NCBI GenBank assembly: GCA_019634245.1
Contig: JAHQVR010000357.1
Coordinates: 1 to 6,105, forward strand
Direction of reading: 5' to 3'
Length of the DNA: 6,105 nucleotides
From: Gammaproteobacteria bacterium
Lineage (GTDB): Bacteria; Pseudomonadota; Gammaproteobacteria; Granulosicoccales; Granulosicoccaceae
Made by a program: the position numbers and the translations under genes. The notes beneath the pieces are model-generated. The model worked only from the letters and a program-made list of their open reading frames with translations. It did not search any database and was not told the origin of the DNA. Below are positions 1-5,472 of the stretch, in pieces (the first letter of the stretch is position 1; each line of letters begins with the position of its first letter).

Positions 1-99
1 CACGACTCCAATCCGAATTGCGCCTTGACTGATACTGAAGTCGTGACTCTTCGCGCCATCGAAAAAGACGAAGAATTCACTCACGACTATGGCTGGTAA
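1..99 (+). CDS. SET domain-containing protein, C-terminal fragment (5' end outside window)
   Basis: The reading frame is open from base 1 and ends at TAA 97-99, giving the last 32 residues. They contain HDSNPNC, which matches the SET-domain core 'NHSCxPNC' that forms part of the S-adenosylmethionine and substrate site. After about 17 residues comes EEFTHDYGW, equivalent to the 'GEELTxDYG' motif that closes the SET fold, and the protein then stops. Family knowledge: SET proteins are usually lysine methyltransferases; bacterial members are small, often close to a bare SET domain, and mostly of unknown substrate. There is no post-SET cysteine cluster, since the stop follows DYGW directly. The gene converges on the TerC gene across a 72-base gap. 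I am confident of the domain; activity and target cannot be judged from this fragment. Confidence 0.85.
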   Translation, partial: HDSNPNCALTDTEVVTLRAIEKDEEFTHDYGW

Positions 100-171
100 C
101 ACCGACTAATACATGCGCAGCGCAGGGCGGCGCAATTTAACTCAGGTACCTTCGGGCAGTGTCCGTTTGTT

Positions 172-969
172 TCAAGCGTGAACTTTGTTTGCTGTGTTTC
201 TGGCAGCCTTCGCCAACAATTTTTTCTGATAACGCGATTGTACGATATCGGTGAATACCAGCACGGCAATGACAAAGTAGAACGTTGTTTTACTCATCGC
301 TATAATTGGATTGCCGAACAAATGCAAGTGGGCAAGATGCCCGCCCTCTGAAAGGAGCATGATGCCAACCACGAACAGTATGAACAGCCCCAACACCTCG
401 TACATGCGGTTGCGTTCCAAGAACGTGGACACACGCTCTGCCAACCAGATCATTAGAATCCCGCCAATAATTATCGCTGCTGCCATAACCCAGAATACAT
501 CTGTCAAGGCCATTGCACTCAGAATTGAATCAAACGAAAAAATGGCGTTCATCATGACAATCCAGAATATAACCATGGCCACTGATTTTGGTTTGGTGTC
601 TTCGGCATGATCATCTTCAATGCGCATCATGTGCATCACTTCTTTGGTCGCGGTGTAAATAATAAATACACCACCGACAAGAACAATAATGCTGTGTAAA
701 TTGAACACACCTTCAATTACGCCTTTAAAGTCAATATTGAAAATGGGATCTTTTACGTATTCAAGCAATGACATCAGCGCAAACAGAATCACAATTCGCA
801 GTGCAACGGCAAGACCAATTCCCATTTTACGAACCCACGCCTGTTGATGTGCCGGCGCACGTTTTGATTCAAGTGATATATACAACAGGTTGTCAAACCC
901 CAGTACAGCCTGGAGCACAATCAGTGCGCCAAGCGTTAACAGATTTTCAATATTGAGTAAACTTTCCAT
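172..969 (-). CDS. TerC family integral membrane protein (probable metal-ion, likely Mn2+, exporter)
   Basis: This 265-residue hydrophobic protein has about seven predicted membrane helices (roughly residues 9-31, 48-70, 92-110, 128-150, 154-176, 188-208 and 226-246). The TerC signature GFDN lies in the first helix at 24-27, and the matching FSFDS motif in the fourth at 144-148. This gives two membrane-embedded aspartates (Asp26, Asp147) as in TerC/Alx proteins. The loop around 111-126 is rich in His, Met and acidic residues (VMHMMRIEDDHAED) and could touch metal. Family knowledge: TerC/Alx/MeeF proteins are linked to Mn2+ efflux and, in some bacteria, tellurite resistance or metalation of exported enzymes. 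The ATG at 969 is preceded by a weak GGA-type ribosome site, and length fits the family. It is probably the last gene of the minus-strand group. I see no yybP-ykoY (Mn2+ riboswitch) core in the 117 bases upstream. Substrate is inferred. Confidence 0.9.
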   Translation of the reverse strand: MESLLNIENLLTLGALIVLQAVLGFDNLLYISLESKRAPAHQQAWVRKMGIGLAVALRIVILFALMSLLEYVKDPIFNIDFKGVIEGVFNLHSIIVLVGGVFIIYTATKEVMHMMRIEDDHAEDTKPKSVAMVIFWIVMMNAIFSFDSILSAMALTDVFWVMAAAIIIGGILMIWLAERVSTFLERNRMYEVLGLFILFVVGIMLLSEGGHLAHLHLFGNPIIAMSKTTFYFVIAVLVFTDIVQSRYQKKLLAKAARNTANKVHA

Positions 970-1086
970 CAGGTTTATCCGGCGCGCTTCATGGCGATAA
1001 ACGGTTGATTGTAGGTGCTGCGAGCTACCTTGTCGACATTACACAGCGCATGCTTACACAGTTTATTAATGTTGCCGTGTGAATTG

Positions 1087-1341
1087 TTAACGATCGGGTA
1101 CCGTCCATTTTTCGAGCTCAAGTAAATGCTCCGACACAGTATCAATTTCCCTGTGCAATAGTTGGTGTGCATCAGCAATAGCCTGGTTGTAGTAATACAC
1201 ACCAACTTCTTCGCTGAAAAAGTCGAGCAAAAATTCAGCATCAAATTGCCCTATATCGCTGTCAAGCTTGGTTTTAAAATAGTCCTGGACAAGCGGTACA
1301 ATGCGCGCCTTGCGCTCCTTACTGAGTTTGATCTCTGCCAT
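1087..1341 (-). CDS. DUF2164 family protein
   Basis: This is a small soluble protein of 84 residues. The frame is open further upstream, but I place the start at ATG 1341: an AGGAAA ribosome site lies at 1348-1353, and residues from MAEIKLSKE onward match the DUF2164 family from its first conserved stretch. Family features visible: an N-terminal IKLS-KE segment, DSDIGQFDAEFLLDFF near 27-42, then EEVGVYYYNQAIADA near 44-58, the most characteristic stretch, and a helical C-terminus ending ELEKW. The function of DUF2164 is not established; members are small, mostly helical proteins. It sits 52 bases downstream of the DUF952 gene and 117 bases upstream of the TerC gene on the same strand, so co-transcription is likely. 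No signal peptide or membrane segment is seen. Confidence 0.85.
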   Translation of the reverse strand: MAEIKLSKERKARIVPLVQDYFKTKLDSDIGQFDAEFLLDFFSEEVGVYYYNQAIADAHQLLHREIDTVSEHLLELEKWTVPDR

Positions 1342-1347
1342 GGCAGG

Positions 1348-1353
1348 TTTCCT
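1348..1353 (-). promoter_or_regulatory. Ribosome binding site of the DUF2164 gene
   Basis: On the minus strand AGGAAA is followed by CCTGCC and then ATG at 1341, a good spacing. It decides the start against a 27-residue longer reading that lacks family similarity at its N-terminus. Confidence 0.7.
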
Positions 1354-1368
1354 GTTCCGTTGTTGAAC

Positions 1369-1402
1369 GAGTGAGCTTATGGTTTGAGTGAGCTTATGGT
1401 TG
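1369..1402. repeat. 17-bp tandem duplication at the 3' end of the DUF952 gene
   Basis: GAGTGAGCTTATGGTTT at 1369-1385 is followed at once by GAGTGAGCTTATGGTTG at 1386-1402, matching 16 of 17 bases. The second copy holds the DUF952 stop codon (TAA on the minus strand, 1396-1394), so the first copy is a duplicate stop region lying downstream in the 52-base gap before DUF2164. It looks like a slippage-type duplication. Confidence 0.85.
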
Positions 1403-1744
1403 ATAGTGTTCGCTGGCGGCAACTCGGGCCAGCATCGATTGGTCTACGGTTATAGCGTTTTGCACCGCTGTTGCGTTAATTTCGCCATACACGTGCGGGA
1501 ACAGCTCAGTACCGCCCACCGTATTTTCATATACCGGCTGATGGGTAAGCAGATCAGCATTAATGTGTAACAGAACCAGATTTACAGCATCAATGTAGTA
1601 TCGCTGAATAACACCTGGTAATTGTGTGCCGGTACAGCAATGAATAAAGCCTTCGCTGTCGAGCGATGGTGCACGGTAGTTGTCACCGGTTCGTAGTTTG
1701 CTGGCATCTGTCGGGTTAGCTAAATGGTAAATCTGCGTGTTCAA
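1394..1744 (-). CDS. DUF952 domain-containing protein
   Basis: This 116-residue protein starts at a TTG codon. Two TTGs lie near the front (1750 and 1744). The AGGAG at 1753-1757 is 8 bases from the 1744 codon but only 2 from 1750, so 1744 is preferred; no in-frame ATG exists upstream for about 100 bases. DUF952 landmarks are clear: IYHLA at about residues 5-9, YRAPSLDSEGFIHCCT at 23-38 (family 'SLxxEGFIHxS'), QLPGV at 41-45, LVLLHI near 56-61, and a C-terminal FPHVYGEIN near 82-90. Family knowledge: DUF952 is a small conserved alpha/beta domain distantly like ADP-ribosyltransferase folds, without a settled function. The conserved histidines (His35, His84) are present. It is the first gene of the minus-strand group and divergent from hppA. 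Family call firm; function unknown. Confidence 0.88.
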   Translation of the reverse strand: MNTQIYHLANPTDASKLRTGDNYRAPSLDSEGFIHCCTGTQLPGVIQRYYIDAVNLVLLHINADLLTHQPVYENTVGGTELFPHVYGEINATAVQNAITVDQSMLARVAASEHYQP

Positions 1745-1752
1745 GAGCAACT

Positions 1753-1757
1753 CTCCT
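1753..1757 (-). promoter_or_regulatory. Ribosome binding site of the DUF952 gene
   Basis: AGGAG on the minus strand is spaced 8 bases from TTG 1744 and 2 bases from TTG 1750. It supports a non-ATG start and favours the inner TTG. Confidence 0.65.
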
Positions 1758-1785
1758 GGATTTTCGATGGTTGGCGTGATATGAG

Positions 1786-1858
1786 CTCGATTTTGACTCG
1801 ATTGGGCTGAATCGGCAAAAGCATAGGGCTGTAGGTGGTCTGTAGAAGCTGTCTGTAC
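1786..1858. repeat. Short direct repeats with about one-turn spacing in the divergent intergenic region
   Basis: CTCGATT occurs at 1786-1792 and again at 1797-1803, a step of 11 bases. CTGTA occurs at 1829-1833, 1840-1844 and 1853-1857, with steps of 11 and 13 bases; the first two copies extend to CTGTAG. The region lies between the DUF952 operon and hppA. Such phasing would suit a regulator binding one face of the helix, but the words are short and could arise by chance. Confidence 0.3.
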
Positions 1859-1896
1859 GCAAAATAAGGTTTCTACCTATCGAGTCTTACATCACT

Positions 1897-1924
1897 TTGC
1901 GTTACAATTGTCCGATTGTAAAAC
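1897..1924 (+). promoter_or_regulatory. Candidate hppA promoter
   Basis: TTGCGT at 1897-1902 and TAAAAC at 1919-1924 are separated by 16 bases and would give a start point about 20 bases before the hppA ATG. Both boxes are imperfect matches to the sigma-70 consensus. The inverted repeat at 1902-1921 fills the spacer, so a protein bound there would be placed to control initiation. Confidence 0.3.
1902..1921. promoter_or_regulatory. Inverted repeat (candidate operator) upstream of hppA
   Basis: TTACAAT (1902-1908) and ATTGTAA (1915-1921) are perfect 7-bp inverted arms separated by TGTCCG. The 20-bp dyad ends 29 bases before the hppA ATG. Size and symmetry are typical of a dimeric repressor site; a factor cannot be named. 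As RNA it would be a weak A/U-rich hairpin, so a DNA operator is the better reading. Confidence 0.5.
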
Positions 1925-1936
1925 CAAGAACTAACT

Positions 1937-1942
1937 AGAGGA
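1937..1942 (+). promoter_or_regulatory. hppA: Ribosome binding site of hppA
   Basis: AGAGGA is 8 bases before ATG 1951, a strong standard site that supports the chosen start. Confidence 0.75.
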
Positions 1943-1950
1943 CTTCTTAA

Positions 1951-3969
1951 ATGGGTTGGAGCGGACTATTGCCGATTATTCTCGGCTGTGGAGGGTTGTT
2001 TGTTGCCTTTGTCATTTACCGGATGCTGGTGGCTTACCCAGAGGGTGACGGTAAAATCAAATCGATTGGCGATGCCATTCATTCGGGTGCCATGGTGTTT
2101 ATGCATCGAGAATACAAAATGTTGGGCATTTTTGCCGGCGTTTTGGTGGTTCTACTCCTGATCTTCGTCGGATTTGGCACAACATTATCCTTTGTGGTCG
2201 GTGCTGCCTGTTCTGCTGGTGCGGGTTACCTGGGCATGTTCTCGGCAACCAAAGCTAACGTCAGAACAACGTTGGCCGCTCATGAAAAAGGCGAGGCGGA
2301 AGCGCTAACCGTTGCATTTTTTGGCGGCTCGATCATGGGGCTGTGTGTTGCAGCTCTGGGTCTGTTCGGCCTGGGTTTGCTGTACTTTATCTTTGCTGGC
2401 GACCCGGATAGTGTGCATGCTATTCATGGCTTTGGAATGGGCGCATCAAGTGTTGCGCTGTTCTCGCGTGTTGGTGGTGGCATATTCACAAAATCGGCCG
2501 ATGTTGGCGCCGATCTGGTTGGAAAGCTCGAAGCAGGCATACCTGAAGACGACCCACGTAACCCAGGCGTTATCGCCGATAATGTTGGTGATAATGTCGG
2601 CGATGTTGCCGGTATGGGGTCAGACATATTCGAGTCTTACTGTGGTTCGATGATCGCAACCATAGCGATCGCATCGACGCTGATTCTCACCGGTCCGGAC
2701 AGTGTTGAAGCATTGGGTAATGGTGATCGAGGCGCGTTAATGTTTATGCCATTAGCACTGGCCAGTGTTGGCTTGTTGTGCTCCATTCTAGGTATATATA
2801 TCGTGCGTTCGAAATCCTCAGAGGCACCGGAAAAAGCCTTGCGTCTTGGCCACCAGATTTCAGCCGTCGCGCTGGTGGTAGCGGCATTGCTGGTAGTACT
2901 TCTGCTGGGTCTTTCCCTGAGCATCTGGTGGGCGATTGTAGCCGGAACCGCAGGTGGCGTTATTATTGGGTTGGTCACTGAGTACTACACTGCCATGGGG
3001 CCGGTTCGACGTATTGCAGAATCAGGCAAAACTGGTAGCGCAACCGTCATTATCACCGGATTGGCGGTAGGTATGGAGTCTGTTGTTGTTCCACTGCTGA
3101 CCATTTGCATGATCATCTTTATATCAACCTCGGTAGCCGGCCTATACGGAGTGGGTATCGCCGCGGTAGGCATGCTGGCAACGGTTGGTATGACCATGGC
3201 ACTTGATGCCTACGGCCCGGTAGCCGATAACGCAGGTGGTATTGCGGAAATGGCTGGACTGGGTGAAGACACTCGTAAAATTACTGACGGACTGGACGAA
3301 GTGGGTAACACCACAGCGGCAATTGGTAAAGGTTTTGCCATTGGTGCAGCAGCGCTGGCAGCGCTTGCCATCATCGCAGCCTTTGTGGAGACCATGAACG
3401 CAACGCGCGACAGTTTCTCGTTAGAGTTATCCAACCCGATGGTACTGATTGGCTTGTTTATCGGTGGATTGTTACCATTCCTGATTGCTGCAATCACTAT
3501 GACAGCGGTCGGTGATGCGGCAATGGAAATGATCGAAGAGATTCGTCGTCAGTTCAAAGAAATTCCTGGCTTGAAAGAAGGAAATGCTGAGCCTGATAGC
3601 GATCGTTGCGTTGACATAGCCACAACAGCAGCATTGAAGAAAATGATCTTGCCTGGTTGTATCGCCGTTGCAGCGCCGCCGGTGGTTGGGTTGATCATCG
3701 GTGCTGAAGCGCTGGGTGGCATGCTTGCCGGTGCATTGCTTGGTTGTGTGTTGTTGGCACTTATGATGGCCAATGCAGGTGGTGCCTGGGACAATGCGAA
3801 GAAATTCGTAGAGAAAGGGAACCTGGGTGGCAAAGGCTCAGACGTTCACGAAGCGGCGGTTATTGGCGACACAGTTGGCGACCCGTTCAAAGATACATCG
3901 GGTCCTTCGATGAATATCCTGATCAACGTCATGGCAATTGTCAGTCTGGTTATCGCGCCAATCTTATAA
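1951..3969 (+). CDS. hppA: K+-dependent-type membrane ion-translocating pyrophosphatase (Na+ and/or H+ pump)
   Basis: This 672-residue, roughly 16-helix inner-membrane protein couples PPi hydrolysis to cation pumping. Catalytic motifs are intact: DVGADLVGK at 184-192, EDDPRNP at 199-205, DNVGDNVGD at 210-218, [12 protein letters not shown] at 419-430, and the block from KGSDVHEA to [15 protein letters not shown] at 628-653. The GNTTAAIGK stretch has Ala456 and Gly459, the K+-dependent signature; K+-independent enzymes have Lys and Thr. Glu228, in FESY of helix 6, sits at the position of Thermotoga maritima Glu246, used by Na+-pumping and dual Na+/H+ enzymes, not one helix turn later as in plant H+ pumps. 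Asp225 and Arg173 are also kept. Oddity: residue 659 is Asn (AAC) where the reference enzymes have the ion-gate Lys (Tm 707, Vigna 742). Length is normal for bacteria. The gene has its own ribosome site and terminator, so it is probably monocistronic. Family certain; ion specificity inferred. Confidence 0.97.
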   Translation: MGWSGLLPIILGCGGLFVAFVIYRMLVAYPEGDGKIKSIGDAIHSGAMVFMHREYKMLGIFAGVLVVLLLIFVGFGTTLSFVVGAACSAGAGYLGMFSATKANVRTTLAAHEKGEAEALTVAFFGGSIMGLCVAALGLFGLGLLYFIFAGDPDSVHAIHGFGMGASSVALFSRVGGGIFTKSADVGADLVGKLEAGIPEDDPRNPGVIADNVGDNVGDVAGMGSDIFESYCGSMIATIAIASTLILTGPDSVEALGNGDRGALMFMPLALASVGLLCSILGIYIVRSKSSEAPEKALRLGHQISAVALVVAALLVVLLLGLSLSIWWAIVAGTAGGVIIGLVTEYYTAMGPVRRIAESGKTGSATVIITGLAVGMESVVVPLLTICMIIFISTSVAGLYGVGIAAVGMLATVGMTMALDAYGPVADNAGGIAEMAGLGEDTRKITDGLDEVGNTTAAIGKGFAIGAAALAALAIIAAFVETMNATRDSFSLELSNPMVLIGLFIGGLLPFLIAAITMTAVGDAAMEMIEEIRRQFKEIPGLKEGNAEPDSDRCVDIATTAALKKMILPGCIAVAAPPVVGLIIGAEALGGMLAGALLGCVLLALMMANAGGAWDNAKKFVEKGNLGGKGSDVHEAAVIGDTVGDPFKDTSGPSMNILINVMAIVSLVIAPIL

Positions 3970-3980
3970 GAGATGACCAA

Positions 3981-4021
3981 GCCTTATTCAATTGATCACA
4001 GGACGTGTGTTTGAATAAGGC
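3981..4021 (+). other. Hairpin just downstream of hppA (no U-tract)
   Basis: GCCTTATTCAA (3981-3991) and TTGAATAAGGC (4011-4021) form a perfect 11-bp stem. The 19-base loop contains a possible inner stem, CACA 3997-4000 with TGTG 4006-4009. It begins 12 bases after the hppA stop. The following bases (GGTTTAGCAG) are not U-rich, so it is more likely a 3'-end stabilising or processing structure than a stand-alone terminator. Confidence 0.6.
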
Positions 4022-4074
4022 GGTTTAGCAGTAAATATTGTTATATTGGCTTTGAAACACTGCCGATTGAAAAA

Positions 4075-4106
4075 CAAAGGGCCTTTTGAGGCCCTTTGTC
4101 TATTCT
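4075..4106 (+). terminator. Rho-independent terminator after hppA, possibly bidirectional
   Basis: CAAAGGGCC (4075-4083) pairs with GGCCCTTTG (4090-4098) around the 6-base loop TTTTGA. The plus-strand tail is T-rich (TCTATTCT, 4099-4106). On the minus strand the stem would be followed by TTTTT, from AAAAA at 4070-4074, so it may also stop antisense transcription. It separates hppA from the first ppa gene. Confidence 0.75.
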
Positions 4107-4189
4107 GATGTGACCAACGTTATTAACGCTGCACGATCTTTTGAAGCATAATATTGCGTGAAAGTATCCATAACCCGTTTATATGAATT

Positions 4190-4720
4190 ATGAATCTTGA
4201 AAAGATTGCTATTGGCCATAATGCGCCGGACGACATCAATGTGATTGTCGAAGTGCCAATTGGTGGAGAGCCAATCAAGTATGAGCTGGACAAAGCCTCT
4301 GGTGCGCTGGTGGTTGATCGCTTCCTGTACACACCCATGCGATACCCCGGCAATTACGGGTTTGTTCCGCATACATTGTCAGAAGACGGTGACCCGATTG
4401 ACGTGCTCATTTGTAACACTAGAGCCATTATTGCCGGTGGCGTAGTGAATTGTGTACCGATTGGTGTGCTGGTCATGGAAGATGATGGTGGTCAGGATGA
4501 AAAACTCATCGCCGTCCCGTCAGTCCGATTAACCCGACGTTACGAAAATATCCATGATTACACTGATTTGCCGACGATTACGCGCGAACAGATCGAGCAT
4601 TTTTTCATGCACTATAAGGATTTGGAGCCAGACAAGTGGGTTAAGGTGCACGAGTGGGGCTCATCGGCAAAAGCGAAACAATTGTTAGTTGAAGCCATTG
4701 ATCGGGCCAAGGGCACATAA
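4190..4720 (+). CDS. ppa: Family I inorganic pyrophosphatase, first copy
   Basis: This cytosolic enzyme splits PPi into two phosphates, pulling nucleic-acid and aminoacyl-tRNA synthesis forward. Its 176 residues equal the E. coli enzyme. The active site is complete, numbered one above E. coli: Glu21, Lys30, Glu32, Arg44, Tyr52, Tyr56, the signature DGDPIDV with Asp66, Asp68 and Asp71, then Asp98, Asp103, Lys105, Tyr142 and Lys143. His137 and His141 match the E. coli residues at the trimer-trimer interface, so a hexamer is likely. The start at ATG 4190 is fixed by an in-frame TGA two codons upstream (4184-4186) and by alignment with the second copy. No Shine-Dalgarno sequence is visible, and ATAACC lies 15-20 bases before the ATG. 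A terminator precedes the gene, so it needs its own promoter. It is about 75% identical (129 of 173 aligned positions by hand count) to the next gene. Confidence 0.96.
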   Translation: MNLEKIAIGHNAPDDINVIVEVPIGGEPIKYELDKASGALVVDRFLYTPMRYPGNYGFVPHTLSEDGDPIDVLICNTRAIIAGGVVNCVPIGVLVMEDDGGQDEKLIAVPSVRLTRRYENIHDYTDLPTITREQIEHFFMHYKDLEPDKWVKVHEWGSSAKAKQLLVEAIDRAKGT

Positions 4721-4740
4721 TTCATTCTTGAATGGTGCCC
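4711..4740 (+). other. Stem-loop spanning the stop codon of the first ppa gene
   Basis: GGGCAC (4711-4716) pairs with GTGCCC (4735-4740). Inside, CATTC (4723-4727) faces GAATG (4730-4734), with ATAATT bulged on the 5' side. The stop codon TAA 4718-4720 is in the bulge. No U-tract follows. It may be an inter-gene processing or stabilising structure. Confidence 0.4.
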
Positions 4741-4809
4741 AACGGCAGTAAATTTTCAGCCAGGTGGGCTCAATGTTTAGCGCTATGGCGGCGATCTTGC
4801 ACAGCAAGG

Positions 4810-4838
4810 CTGACAATTTGGCCTTATAACCATACAAA
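4810..4838 (+). promoter_or_regulatory. Candidate promoter elements immediately upstream of the second ppa gene
   Basis: Two alternatives overlap. TATAAC at 4825-4830 is a good -10 box but has no clear -35 at normal distance; it would start transcription about 4 bases before the ATG. CTGACA (4810-4815) with TACAAA (4833-4838) has ideal 17-base spacing but would start inside the gene. The perfect hairpin CTTGC-ACA-GCAAG lies just upstream at 4796-4808. A leaderless or nearly leaderless mRNA is possible. Confidence 0.25.
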
Positions 4839-4840
4839 AA

Positions 4841-5398
4841 ATGAAACTCGATCAAATTCCTCTGGGCAACCGCCCACCGGACGACATTAACGTTGTTGTA
4901 GAAGTCCCCGTCGGCGGTGAGCCGATTAAATATGAAATGGATAAAGCCTCTGGCGCCATGTTCGTTGACCGTTTCCTTTATACGCCAATGCGGTACCCAG
5001 GCAACTATGGGTTCGTGCCGCACACACTCTCAGCAGATGGCGACCCAACCGATGTGCTGATTTGCAATACCCGGCCAATCATGCCAGGTGCAGTCATAAA
5101 TTGCCGGCCTATTGGTGTGTTGGTGATGGAAGATGATGGTGGCCAGGATGAAAAACTGATTGCCGTACCGTCGGAAAAAATGTCACACCGGTACGTAAGC
5201 GTGCGGTCCTATGAAGATTTGCCGATGATATCTCGAGCGCAAATAGAGCACTTTTTCCAACACTACAAAGACCTTGAGCCAGACAAATGGGTCAAAATTC
5301 AACATTGGGGTGATGTTGCCGAAGCGAAACGATTACTGGTCGAAGCAATCGATCGCGTGGCTAACAAGAGCAAAGGCAAACTATCGGTTGCCAGTTAG
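4841..5398 (+). CDS. ppa: Family I inorganic pyrophosphatase, second tandem copy
   Basis: This 185-residue paralogue lies 120 bases after the first copy on the same strand. All the catalytic residues of the first copy are kept at the same numbers (Glu21, Lys30, Glu32, Arg44, Tyr52, Tyr56, Asp66, Asp68, Asp71, Asp98, Asp103, Lys105, Tyr142, Lys143), as are His137 and His141. It should therefore be active and could in principle form mixed hexamers with its neighbour. Differences are uneven: residues 42-64 and 90-111 are identical, while 14 of 22 positions from 112 to 133 differ. The C-terminus has a basic tail (NKSKGK, then LSVAS) about nine residues longer than the first copy. The start is set by alignment (MKLDQIPLG against MNLEKIAIG). 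Again no Shine-Dalgarno sequence is seen; the leader is A-rich, with AAAAA directly before ATG. It could share the upstream transcript or use its own promoter. Confidence 0.96.
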   Translation: MKLDQIPLGNRPPDDINVVVEVPVGGEPIKYEMDKASGAMFVDRFLYTPMRYPGNYGFVPHTLSADGDPTDVLICNTRPIMPGAVINCRPIGVLVMEDDGGQDEKLIAVPSEKMSHRYVSVRSYEDLPMISRAQIEHFFQHYKDLEPDKWVKIQHWGDVAEAKRLLVEAIDRVANKSKGKLSVAS

Positions 5399-5472
5399 CA
5401 CTTATGAGCAACTAACCAGTTTTTCAAATCACTGGGGTATTTGATGGCAGCTGCACGGTTGTCATGTTGAAT

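Noticed and set aside
114..134. TGCGC/GCGCA inverted repeat between the SET and TerC genes as a terminator
   Set aside because: The stem is only 5 bp with an 11-base loop and no T-run, within locally GCGC-rich sequence, so it is too weak to call.
970..1086. Possible Mn2+ riboswitch (yybP-ykoY) in the TerC leader
   Set aside because: I looked for the conserved loop elements on the minus strand and did not see them. The 117-base region shows only weak structure.
975..1244. Minus-strand 89-residue frame overlapping the DUF2164 gene and ending as MKRAG just before the TerC start
   Set aside because: It mostly lies out of frame over DUF2164 and has biased, implausible composition. The terminal five-codon ATG-to-TAA piece could be a mini-ORF, but nothing supports its translation.
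4100..5023. Antisense frames opposite both ppa genes (4100-4372 and 4685-5023) encode similar peptides
   Set aside because: The resemblance is the mirror of the two paralogous sense genes. The frames have no ribosome sites and no family match.
5416..5444. Small inverted repeats (CCAGT/ACTGG and TCAAAT/ATTTGA) in the gap between ppa and the DUF481 gene
   Set aside because: The two pairings overlap and exclude each other, stems are 5-6 bp, and there is no U-tract. They do not support a terminator call.
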